Source of the DNA: Plasmodiophora brassicae
Taxonomy: Eukaryota; Endomyxa; Phytomyxea; Plasmodiophorida; Plasmodiophoridae
Direction of reading: 5' to 3'
Length of the DNA stretch: 64,000 bases
Assembly: GCA_039704465.1 (NCBI GenBank)
Contig: JASFAU010000016.1
Location: forward strand, 434,001 to 498,000
The position numbers and the translations under genes are program-made. Positions 55,624-64,000 of this stretch are shown here, in pieces (positions within the stretch are counted from its first letter, which is position 1; the number at the start of each line of letters is the position of its first letter). Under the pieces are notes generated by a model. That model was not told the DNA's origin. It did no database searches and worked only from the letters and a program-made list of their open reading frames with translations.

Positions 55624-57584
55624 TCACGTTAGGTTGGGGGTGTCGGGTTGCGCCAGCTGCTCCATCTGCCTGAGCAGGTCGCTGGGCGCCGCCATTTCCG
55701 TGCTGCCGTACACGATGGAGACGGGCGGCTGCGAGGGCGTGCTGGCGGAGACGTCGCGCGCCCACTCGACGAGGTTGTGCAGCTCGGCGTAGCACCCACC
55801 GCCGCACACGACCACGATGGCGTCCCGAGCTTTCGAAGCGACCTGCGGGATCGCCTTGCCCTGCGGTGCCCTGGGGTCCATCACCCGCCACGATGCGGTG
55901 ACGGACGCGGCAGCGGGTTTCAACATGATCTCGCGAACGGCACGGGTCAGCGGCGTCTTGTGCTTCAAGGGGAGCAAGCTTTTCACGTTGCCTTTCAGCC
56001 AGCCCAGCCCGCTGGACAGCGCGGTGTGCTGGGAGACGAGATCCTTCAGCACGGCACCGGCACCTTTGACGTCGTCGTGCTGGCCCGTTGCCGCAATGCG
56101 ACGCATCATGCGAACCTTCCTGACATAGTCGACGGCCAGCGTGGACACATCGTCGCCCATCGCGCGCGCCAGCCCTTCCACCTCTTTGTCCTTGTCGTCG
56201 CCCGCCAGGTAGTACTGCAGCAACAGGCGAAGCTTGTCGTCCGCCGTGCCTTTGCCGTCAGGGCCGATCCGCTCTTTCAGCGTGCGGACGTCTGGAAGCA
56301 GGCCACTGGCCGCCATGCGGTCCTCCATCTCGAACAGCGTGTCGCGGCCACGATCCTGAATATGGCGCATCAGTGCGGTTGCCACGTTCGTGTGGATGTC
56401 CACGAGGCGCTTCTTGCGTTGCAATTCGGGCATGCTGTTGACGATGGATTTCAGCCCTGCCGTGACGTCGCCGTCGTCCAGGGTGCTGAGATCTTCAGTG
56501 CCCGACTGCAGCGACTGGACGGTTGCCTGGTGCTCCTTGAGCAACGCCTCAACGCGTTGTGCAACTTCAGGGAACGTCTCCGCCTTGTTCTCCGCCCAGA
56601 AGAAGTCGCTCCCATCCAGAGTGTACTCCGTTAGCTTTCCTGCACATGCAAACCGTTGAGCAACGCCATGCACACGATGTCGAGTCAGTCACCTGCGGGG
56701 CCGGATGGCAGCCTGATACGATTCGAAGCCAGGCCCAGAAGGTCGTGCGTCATTGGTTGGTACGCCCACTGGTGCTGTAGCGGTGTCCCCAGGTCCAAGT
56801 TCCGGTCGACGAGGATCAGCACAGGTCTGCGAAACGATGCCGACGACGACTCCTGGAAGACGCGCGATCGCAGCGCTTCTCGCAAGCGCGAATCGAGCTT
56901 GGACGCGACGAGTTCAGCAGCCTCACCCGGTCGGGCATGAATGATCGGCACGGCGCCAACGGTACTGCAGACGGAATACAGTGATTCCACGATCGCATCG
57001 ACGCATGCCATGATTTCGGAATCGTCCCGAGAAGACAGTTTCGCGTACGACCTAAGAGCGGGATCAGAGCGGACGCCCGTCGTTGCGAGACTTGTACGGT
57101 ACCTTGACATATTCATGGTGAACAATGAAGGTTCCAGAGTAATGAACGCTGCGTTGACGTCGGTGACGCGCGAGATCCGAGATACCGACGCGGATTCGAT
57201 CGTTCGTAGTGCCAAGTCCTCCAAGAGGACCCGAGGTAGCGTGTAGGAAAAGTTCAGGTAAAACGCGTCGTATAACGACCGTTTCGTATCGCGATCAATC
57301 AGGTCGAGATTCGTCCGGGTCGGTGCTACAAAGTAGACGGCCGGAACACCAGGGACGCGCTCGCGATCCCCAGTAATCAGAAGGTTCAGCGTAACGCCCA
57401 GGGCGCGCAGCTCCCCGACATTCAGCAGCGGCGATATGATATCGCGGCACGCTTCGTCATAGATCAGGACCTTCCAGGTCGCCGACGACGTTGACGACGC
57501 GCGCGGCGTCGCAGCAGACGGCGGGGGCGCATTGAGGTTCAGCATGGTCAGCAGCGCCGACTTCTGCATCGCCTGAATGTCCAT
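55624..57584 (-). CDS. SLY1/SCFD1-like Sec1/Munc18 protein
   Basis: ATG 57584 opens MDIQAMQKSALLTMLNLN, then WKVLIYDEACRDIISPLLNVGELRALGVTLNLLITGDR and VPAVYFVAPTRTNLDLI, the SLY1-type N-terminal domain. VLILVDRNLDLGTPLQHQWAYQPMTHDLLG is the conserved SM core. A short intron near 56640-56690 leads to the second exon with LDGSDFFW and the late blocks IVVVCGGGCYAELHNLVEWA and IVYGSTEM. SLY1 binds syntaxin-5-type SNAREs in ER-Golgi transport. Confidence 0.92.
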
Positions 57585-58243
57585 CCCGATATACGACGCC
57601 GCCCCGACTATCGACCGTCAACCATCCAACGAGGACCGAACTGCAACTTCGCGACTCGACACTGATCCCCCTCTGAACTCCGCCCTCGACGCGTCCAGCC
57701 GACCGTGTTTTTGGAGGCCGGGGACCTGCGAATACGTTCTGGGTCCCGACACTGCCCCTGATCTACGATGCCCCTATGGTGCCCATGCGCGGGTTTCGGG
57801 TCGATGCAGGCAGCGTTCGCGTTCCTCGGTCTGGGTGTTGCATAGGTTCGTGAGCGCGGATTTCGCTACGTAACCCTGTACGCAGCCTGTTCGCCTTGCG
57901 TACAGCAATAATTGTATCATTGGAATCGCTGCAAAGCCTGTACCGGGCGTCGGGCTTGTTTGCTGCCAGGGGACAGCCTGAATGGCGCTCAGGAGCTCGT
58001 CCCGCAATCAGGATGAACCGGGATAAGCAGGTCTTCCCCATCCCCCGTCCTGTTGCACTTTCGGGTCTCGTTGTCATCTTCCACTGCCCGCACATGATGC
58101 AACGTCGTAGACATGCCTCGTCGGTAATGATTGCAGCTGACCGTCCACGAGTTGCCTTGCTGACCGCGATAGCCCATAAATAGCATCGCCGGAATTAGGA
58201 CCCGGCGGCACACAGTGCCCACACAGCAGCTGCAACCGTAATC
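57585..58243. other. intergenic, nothing confident
   Basis: About 660 bases between divergent SLY1 and a small plus-strand gene. Minus-strand frames around 57770-58200 have a protein-like look (LLSAIQAVPWQQ, AIPMIQLLLYARR) but could not be assembled into a gene with start and splice sites. Confidence 0.4.
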
Positions 58244-58654
58244 ATGATGCCATCCTGTTGGCACTGGTGTCTCCCACTGCTGATTGCGGCGCGGTGTGAG
58301 ACAATGGCATTCGGGCAGAGCACCACGACCTGGCTGGATGACAAGCCCACCGTGCTGTCCGTCATGTGCGTCGCCTTCGTCGTCGGCTGCGCTGCCCTGA
58401 TCTTCATCGTCACCGCGGTCTACGTCGCGTTCTGTTCGAAACGCTCGACACGAATCCGGAACGCGTCCGGCATGTCCATCGTCGTCGAGCCGGAGTCGAC
58501 ATCATCGACGCCACTACCGACGTCGGCGTCTTTGGTGCGGTCGTCAACCACGAAGAAGAGCCAGGCGGCGCCGGTGGACCCGTCGAGACTGGGGATCACG
58601 AAGCAGCCATGCGTTACCGCCGCCGATTTCCCTCCGCTGCCCCCGATGCCGTGA
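58244..58654 (+). CDS. small predicted type I membrane protein, 136 aa
   Basis: ATG 58244 starts a signal-like segment (CWHWCLPLLIAARC), followed by a short ectodomain and one strong TM helix (VLSVMCVAFVVGCAALIFIVTAVYVAFC). The cytosolic tail is Ser/Thr- and Pro-rich, ending DFPPLPPMP. No family is recognised. Its stop is 24 bases from the convergent DGAT2 stop (58679). Confidence 0.5.
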   Translation: MMPSCWHWCLPLLIAARCETMAFGQSTTTWLDDKPTVLSVMCVAFVVGCAALIFIVTAVYVAFCSKRSTRIRNASGMSIVVEPESTSSTPLPTSASLVRSSTTKKSQAAPVDPSRLGITKQPCVTAADFPPLPPMP

Positions 58655-58678
58655 TGAATGGAACACTGAGAACATTGT

Positions 58679-60211
58679 TTATCGCGCGTCGCTGGTGACT
58701 TCGTGGAAATCCGGATAGACAATGCGGCTGTTCTCGAAGCCCGCGACGGACGCCTTGTGCTGGTCGAATAGGTGGCGAAGCGCGTCAAAGTACACGCGAT
58801 GGAGGCGGTCGATCTCGTCGGCCGGCGGGTCATCCATCTGTGTCACCGGAATCGGGTCGCCGACCACAACGGTGACAGGCGCCGGATTCGGGATCGGCGA
58901 GTAGAACCGCCCGTAGGGCATGTGGGGTGCGCCGTACAGCGTCCGCTTCGCGAACCATTCCTGCGTGCTCTTCGCCCGGAAATTGTCCAGAAGGTGCGAC
59001 TCGCCGAAACCGAACACGGGCACGAGCGACACTCCATGGATGATCGCTTGGCGAATGAACCCTTTGTGTCGGGTGACAAGAACGACTTCATCGCTTTCCG
59101 GGCGGTTCTCCCTCATCTCGCGTTCGCCGCCGGGGACCAGCATGACGGATCGACGCTGTTTGAAGGCGCTCGACATGGATTCGCGGCTGGCATCGCGGCA
59201 CCCGCTCCACATGGCGATGTCGCGAATGACAGGGAGATAGAAGATCACGGTGGCCGCTAGGACATCGATCGTGACCTTCGGGTAGTGCTGGGCCCAGGCT
59301 CGCCCTCGTGTCGCCCAGACGGTCGTGAACGGATAAATGCCCTAGTCCAAGCATAAGCGACGCCGCATACGGAATGCAAACGATTCACACACGTGTGGGT
59401 GGTATCCGAACATGTAGACCTGGTCCGGGTCCAGTTTGCCCTGCGGGATCAGCCTGAGCGAGAAATAGTGTTCCATCAGGCCCCACATCGACTGCTTCTC
59501 GCGAACGCGAGTCCAAGAGCGGGTCCCGGTCCGGTGTGGCGACTTGTGGTACGTGAACGAGTACAGGTACGCGAACGGGATCATCATGGAGAAGTAGGTG
59601 ATCCATGGGAGAACGATTGCGGGGACGACGATGGCGATAACGACGAGCAGCGGCATGGAATAGAACGTGGCCGTCAACATGAACGCGCTAGCATCGTGGT
59701 AGATTGCGCGTAAGAAGGGCTCTTTCGCATCACCGTCGTAGTACCTCAAGGAGAGCCATAGGAACAGCTGCGCGAGGACACCTCCGGTGACAGCGGACGT
59801 CACTGACCCAGTCGACAGGTGCATCTTGGATGCGATCGTCCAGAACAGGCTGACGAAGGCAGTGATTGCTAGCGCGTAGAACGTCCAGCCGATGATCTGG
59901 AGGACGATGAACCTGCTGCCGCCGACGAACGGCTGAAACGATCGGTAGCCCTTGGCATGGTGCCGACGATGCCCGACGATAACGTGCATGAGCGGGGCGG
60001 CCAGAAACACGCCCAGGAACGCGATCACGCAAGCGACAACGATAATCAATGAATGCGTACGCCAGTCCATGATACCGAGTCCAATCTCGCGGACGAGCTC
60101 GGCGCAGACGGCAGCGATAAACGATGCGCCCAGCAGCGCAGTCGTCAACGCCGTCCACGACCTGGTCACCGCCTCCGTCCGGGGCGTCACCGCCGACGCC
60201 TTGCTCGTCAT
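58679..60211 (-). CDS. DGAT2-family acyltransferase with extra multi-TM N terminus
   Basis: From ATG 60211 the first about 240 residues hold at least five hydrophobic segments (e.g. FIVLQIIGWTFYALAITAFVSLFW, FMLTATFYSMPLLVVIAIVVPAIVLPW). Then comes the catalytic domain: YMFGYHPH, which a 50-60 nt intron joins to GIYPF, giving the HPHG motif, MLVPGGEREM (PGG-E), RHKGFIRQAI and GVSLVPVFGFGE. These are the core DGAT2/MGAT motifs of triacylglycerol synthesis at the ER and lipid droplets. Family members usually have one or two N-terminal TMs, so the long membrane segment is an unusual addition. Confidence 0.85.
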
Positions 60212-60485
60212 CCTCACCACTGCCTCACCACCATGAAATGAGACACGCGCCCCACCCGGTGGCCAAGTGAGATTGCAAACCGGAATCGCGTGTGCCAGTC
60301 ACAATCCGGTTAAGTCGGCACCGCGCTGTTGTTGTTGGACCGCCAGCTGGCCGCGCCACGCAGTCCGTCGCGGAGTCCGCAGAAGCGACACGATAAGACT
60401 GCCGGCTCTGTAGCATGCGATTTATCAGCGCATGGGAGAATGATAACATACGACTACTATATTAAATAGTAGGGTTCGCGTTCGG

Positions 60486-61535
60486 TCAGTGGTCGTGATC
60501 GTGCGAGTGGAAGTGCGACACGAATCCCATCAGGGCGATTCCTGCGAGGAAGGCGACGTGGGACAGGGTTTTCATGCGGCCGGGTTTAACAGAGTGCTCC
60601 ATGGAAGGCATGAGTTGTCCCAGGGCGATGTACAGGAATTCGCCAGCGACGAACGCGAGGCAGTAGTTCGCAACGACGTCAATGACGTGACCGAGCGTGA
60701 TCCCAATAACGGTACCGATGATGATGGTGAGCGTCGACGCGGCGTTCCGGATGAGGGCCTTGCGCATCGGCCAGCCGACGTGCAGGAGGATGCAGAGTTC
60801 GGCGACTTCACGAGGCAGCTCATGCATGATTATAACAAAAGTCGCCATACACCCACTGGCAAACGACGTCATGAACATCGTTCCAACCAGAATGCCGTCA
60901 ACGATGCTGTGCAGAGCGTCCCCAAAGAGCATGTTCCAGGCCATGGACTGGAGCTTGACGGAATCACAGGGGGTAGTGCTGCCAGGGACCTCCACGTTCT
61001 CTACGCCGACCTTGGCCAGTTCAGCATCGCCAGGTGCCTGCGCCTCGACCTTGCATCCGTCCCCGTGGGCGTGGCCGTGGTCGTGCTTCGACACGGAATG
61101 GATGGCGAACTCCAGGACGATGGCGCAGAGGATACCGGCCAATACGACGTACCCGATCAGGTCGTGTCGAGGGATGGAGTGCATGGCTTCAGGGAGGAAT
61201 CCGAGCAACGACGTCCCGATCATGGTGCCGGCTCCGAAGTTGACAATGACCGGCTGGAACTTTTGGACCGAGCTTCGCGTGAACTTGATGACCAGCATGC
61301 CCAGGAACGATACCAGCGGCACCGTGATGGCTGCAATGATTGCGTACAACTTGAGGAGCGGATCTTGCTGTTTCTCCGGGACAACGTGGTCGTGTCCGTG
61401 GCTGTGATCGTGGCCGCCGTGACCACCGCACCCGTGGCCGTGGTGCCCGTGGCATTGGCTCGCACCGCTGATCTGGAAGACGACCGCGCAGCCGACGAGC
61501 AGGACCACGAGCTGACCGTGGCAACAGGAGCACAT
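60486..61535 (-). CDS. ZIP-family zinc transporter (LIV-1/ZIP7-like)
   Basis: Intronless, 349 aa from ATG 61535, with a signal peptide (GQLVVLLVGCAVVFQISGAS) and a histidine-rich luminal segment (CHGHHGHGCGGHGGHDHSHGHDH). The transport core has FGDALHSIVDGILVG (TM4 metal-binding HS-x-x-DG) and IIMHELPREVAE (TM5 HEx-PxE), the LIV-1 subfamily signature. A His-rich cytosolic loop (KHDHGHAHGDG) and a His-rich end (HFHSHDHDH) follow. It should move zinc into the cytosol from the secretory pathway or outside. Confidence 0.95.
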   Translation of the reverse strand: MCSCCHGQLVVLLVGCAVVFQISGASQCHGHHGHGCGGHGGHDHSHGHDHVVPEKQQDPLLKLYAIIAAITVPLVSFLGMLVIKFTRSSVQKFQPVIVNFGAGTMIGTSLLGFLPEAMHSIPRHDLIGYVVLAGILCAIVLEFAIHSVSKHDHGHAHGDGCKVEAQAPGDAELAKVGVENVEVPGSTTPCDSVKLQSMAWNMLFGDALHSIVDGILVGTMFMTSFASGCMATFVIIMHELPREVAELCILLHVGWPMRKALIRNAASTLTIIIGTVIGITLGHVIDVVANYCLAFVAGEFLYIALGQLMPSMEHSVKPGRMKTLSHVAFLAGIALMGFVSHFHSHDHDH

Positions 61536-62072
61536 TATGCTTGATACGGTCGAGCGACGGCCGTTTGCGGAATGCCAGCGGATTCGCCTCGACGACGCAA
61601 GTCATGGCCCGAACAAAAGTGCGTGCGCAGAACGGCGCAGTGAGGGCTACACCCAATGCACCCAGCACCAACCACACCATGGGAGACCCATCGGAGCCGG
61701 GAGCCCAAATAAATGGGAGCATCTGCGCAAGACCAGCTGGCGAATTTGGAGGTGCCCGCCCACACAGCACGATCCCCCCACAATGACAGTCGAAGAGCTT
61801 ACTGATACCGTATTTGGTGTGTGGTATGGAGTTGCAAGGCACCGCTGGCACAGCTAGGACGGGATACCATCCCGCAAGCGATTTGCAGTATGGCACGACG
61901 TACTCTTGCTTCGCACCTTTAATGATGGGAGACGACGGCAAGCTGATGACCATGTGGGACGGAATAGCAGCCGCCCTCGGTCGCTCTTCCCTACTGAATT
62001 GGACGTTCCTTTGTAGACAGAGGATGACGTTGCAAGCGGCGCCGATTTGGGATGTGGTGCGGCAGACCTAGG
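61536..62072. other. intergenic, nothing recognised
   Basis: About 540 bases upstream of the ZIP gene. Short frames on both strands lack motifs. It may hold the ZIP promoter and the edge of the mobile-element remnant to the right. Confidence 0.45.
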
Positions 62073-63539
62073 TCATGGTTGCGAATACAGTGTAGTCCCG
62101 GGATTTGGACTCAGAGAATAACTATCACCGACACCGACGGGCAACGCCCCGTACCTGATCGAAGTCTTGGGGGAATTTTCGCGGCCGTCAGTCTCGACGT
62201 CTCCGACGTACAGACACTGATCGATCACGGAGACGAAGCGGCGAACTGGCTTGCTGCCTGGTAAAGGCGTAGCCGAAACGGTGCAAACAATGCTGGACAG
62301 CACTGAAATACTGAATCTGCGTCCGCGTGTATCGCAGCGTATGCATTCCGTGAGATGGCGGGCGAATCCAGCGATTGAAACACCCTGATCGACCAGCGAC
62401 CGCATTTCGTCGAGTTCCGACTTGTTGATCCCGCTGCGATGGATAATGAAGGCAGGAAAAACGGTGCTCACGAACGACGGCAGACTGGCCAAGAGCCCTG
62501 GGTCATGGCCACTGAACGTGAACGGCGTCAGACCGTGCGCTTGGCAATTGCCGCATCGGTATCGGCGGATGACAACGTAGTAGAAGCGATCACGTCCAAC
62601 AACGCGACGGCCCACGGTCCATCCCTTTCGCACGACATTGGGACGGCCGCGAACCTGCTTGTTGAGGCGTCCATGTCCTCATCTCGGGCACTGCAGCAGA
62701 AGATCGCAGAACATGGTCTCGACGTCCCAAAGAATATGGGAACCAAATAGAACAAACCCAACGAGATGCCATTATGGCACTGGCGGCTGCACCCAGCACT
62801 GTCCGTGCTTCACACCAGCCAGCAAAGCGCTATCGTCTCGTCGACTCGATATGGTTCCGCATGGCCGAAGATATACGTCGTGAACGATTCTGGACCGGGG
62901 CGCCTGCATCCCCGTGCCCACTGTCGCGTCGTCTTCAACTATATGCGCATGTGTGTAAGTGAGGGGCGCATGGCAGCATTTGTCATCGACGATGCGCTCA
63001 CCTGTAGTACTGCCGCCGCCATCAGAGTCATTGGCGGAGTCAGACGTTCCCAACAGTGCATCTGACGCTTGCAGCTCGAGCGGCAGCTCATTGGCGTCAG
63101 CGCCAGGGTCGGCGGGGCCGTTCCTCTGCGGCCGTCCAAAGCGTCGAAGGAAATGCACAAGTGAATTGCTCGACGGCGGCGGCGATGCAGGGCTAGACGC
63201 CTCAGATGACATAACAGGTGAATCGTGCGTCTGGGCAATCGCTGCAGCAGTACCGGGCAGACACTGCACAACAGCGCCTTGTCCAGTCGCCACTCCAAGA
63301 ATGGCAGGCATCGAATCCTCAAGCGCTAGAAAAGGGCGTTGTCGGTGGCCGGCTGGGCCGGTAAGGTCGATGACGACATCGGCAGTGAGGCTACACCTGG
63401 CCGAGAACTGGCCGATATAGGCGGGTTCACGCCAACATTGTCGTTGGCTCGTGTGACCGGTTACGGCGACGACAGTGCAGGCAATGCGATAGCTGGGGCA
63501 TCCTGACCAGGATTGGAAGACACCGCGATCTAGACGCAT
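62073..63539 (-). pseudogene. decayed mobile-element ORF (DUF6729-like), two in-frame stops
   Basis: One reading frame runs from an ATG at 63539 to 62073 but is broken by TAA at 62772-62774 and TGA at 62679-62681. The N-terminal part is Ser/Pro-rich. The later part reads FGSHILWDVETMF, CPR-stop-GHGRLNKQ, RYRCGNC, FSGHDPGLLASLP and FPAFIIHRSGINKSELDEMRSL, which I recall as the zinc-ribbon/HRSGIDK pattern of DUF6729 proteins in fungal and protist transposable elements. The TGA falls exactly where a zinc-binding Cys (CPRC) is expected. Family naming is from memory. Confidence 0.6.
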
Positions 63540-63823
63540 TAGGCCTCGGCACGCTCCTCAGAAAATGATGTATGGACGTTTGCCGGCCGCCAGTAGGCCT
63601 TCAGGTAGCCGCCGGTGTGCCAACACTCCACGTGAATCGCAAAGACGGCGCTGCCCAGTTGCTCGCAGATCTTTGGGTCATCCACCGCGATCACCTCTTC
63701 GTCAGTTGCCGTGCTGAGGGTTCGACCCGATGCACTGACCATTGGGGTCCCAGGAACCAGCACCTTGTAGTCCATGTAGAGGAGGATGCTCTCGAGCTTC
63801 ATCGATCGGGCACGCGGCGCCAT
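63539..63823 (-). CDS. hypothetical protein, 94 aa, may extend beyond the window
   Basis: ATG 63823 opens MAPRARSMKLESILLYMDYKVLV and continues with VSASGRTLSTATDEEVIAVDDPKICEQLG and HVECWHTGGYLKAYWRP; its stop overlaps the ATG of the decayed element (TAATG). Upstream minus-strand sequence to 64000 (MNRYGLAILSDEPVDLFE, then LRVDFEPRYAYRQWRR in another frame) suggests additional exons, so the true gene may start outside the window. The family is not recognised; it may belong to the same mobile element. Confidence 0.35.
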   Translation of the reverse strand: MAPRARSMKLESILLYMDYKVLVPGTPMVSASGRTLSTATDEEVIAVDDPKICEQLGSAVFAIHVECWHTGGYLKAYWRPANVHTSFSEERAEA

Positions 63824-64000
63824 TGGCGATACGCGTATCGAGGTTCAAAATCGACTCGTAGTCGCCGATCAGGGCGAAGGACATCGGAAACCTTTCCAAT
63901 GCTTCTTATACACCCTCATTGTGTTCTCCGCGCCGGTGCCCGTCTACTCGAACAGGTCGACTGGTTCGTCACTAAGGATGGCCAAGCCATACCGATTCAT

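Noticed and set aside
53033..55891. Upstream extension of the second PPR-DYW protein to 55891
   Set aside because: The extension overlaps SLY1 coding sequence and lacks PPR features; ATG 55438 fits better.
1..64000. CRISPR arrays, rRNA, tRNA genes
   Set aside because: No regularly spaced repeats, rRNA core sequences or convincing cloverleafs were noticed by eye; a tRNAscan run would be decisive.

Overview
This is a eukaryotic nuclear window from a compact, gene-dense, GC-rich genome. Most genes are split by very short GT-AG introns, typically 40-65 nt and as small as 30-32 nt, and neighbouring genes are often only tens to hundreds of bases apart. Flagellum and centriole genes (EFHB/CFAP21, an outer-dynein-arm docking coiled coil, LRRC45), many predicted secreted proteins and hydrolases, and DYW-type PPR proteins point to a free-swimming or zoosporic protist. 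A plasmodiophorid (Phytomyxea, Rhizaria) would fit, but that name is inference from gene style and cannot be proved from the sequence.

Layout. 0-6.2 kb: a 5'-truncated Neo1/ATP9-type P4-ATPase, a doubtful small ORF, a Gemin2-like protein and an SLC35B1-type nucleotide-sugar transporter, with a 3 x 35 bp tandem repeat. 6.3-10.5 kb: small secreted and membrane proteins and a PA-domain multi-TM protein. 10.5-17.2 kb: NRDE2, a sphingomyelin-synthase-like enzyme, and an ORC3 carrying PHD and extended-PHD zinc fingers at its N terminus. 17.4-24.1 kb: EFHB, an L-type lectin, an MTA phosphorylase and a nine-exon G-protein alpha subunit. 24.3-30.5 kb: a low-complexity protein, a 65-aa protein with the PDCD4-like GAGGKG(T/V)WG motif, and a divergent coiled-coil/LRRC45 pair. 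30.5-33.4 kb: a mobile-element island with a foldback element and inverted transposase-like fragments. 33.4-38.3 kb: a secreted kinase, a pepsin-type protease, a SAP-like ORF and a DsbA-like protein. 38.3-43.9 kb: an ODA-docking coiled coil, a seven-blade RCC1 protein and an SLC35E-type transporter. 44-50.7 kb: MLH1, a cathepsin L-like protease, ISY1 and eIF3j. 50.8-55.4 kb: two tandem PPR-DYW genes. 55.6-61.5 kb: SLY1, a small membrane protein, a DGAT2 with an extra multi-TM N terminus, and a ZIP zinc transporter. 62-64 kb: a decayed mobile-element ORF with two in-frame stops.

Most genes are housekeeping and unrelated: secretory pathway (SLY1, SLC35 transporters, flippase), RNA processing (NRDE2, ISY1, Gemin2, PPR-DYW), DNA maintenance (ORC3, MLH1) and cilium/centrosome. 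The most unusual observations are the PHD-ePHD-ORC3 fusion and the plant-like DYW pair in which one copy has lost the catalytic glutamate. Splice sites were placed by reading frame, GT-AG rules and remembered family alignments, so individual boundaries could shift.
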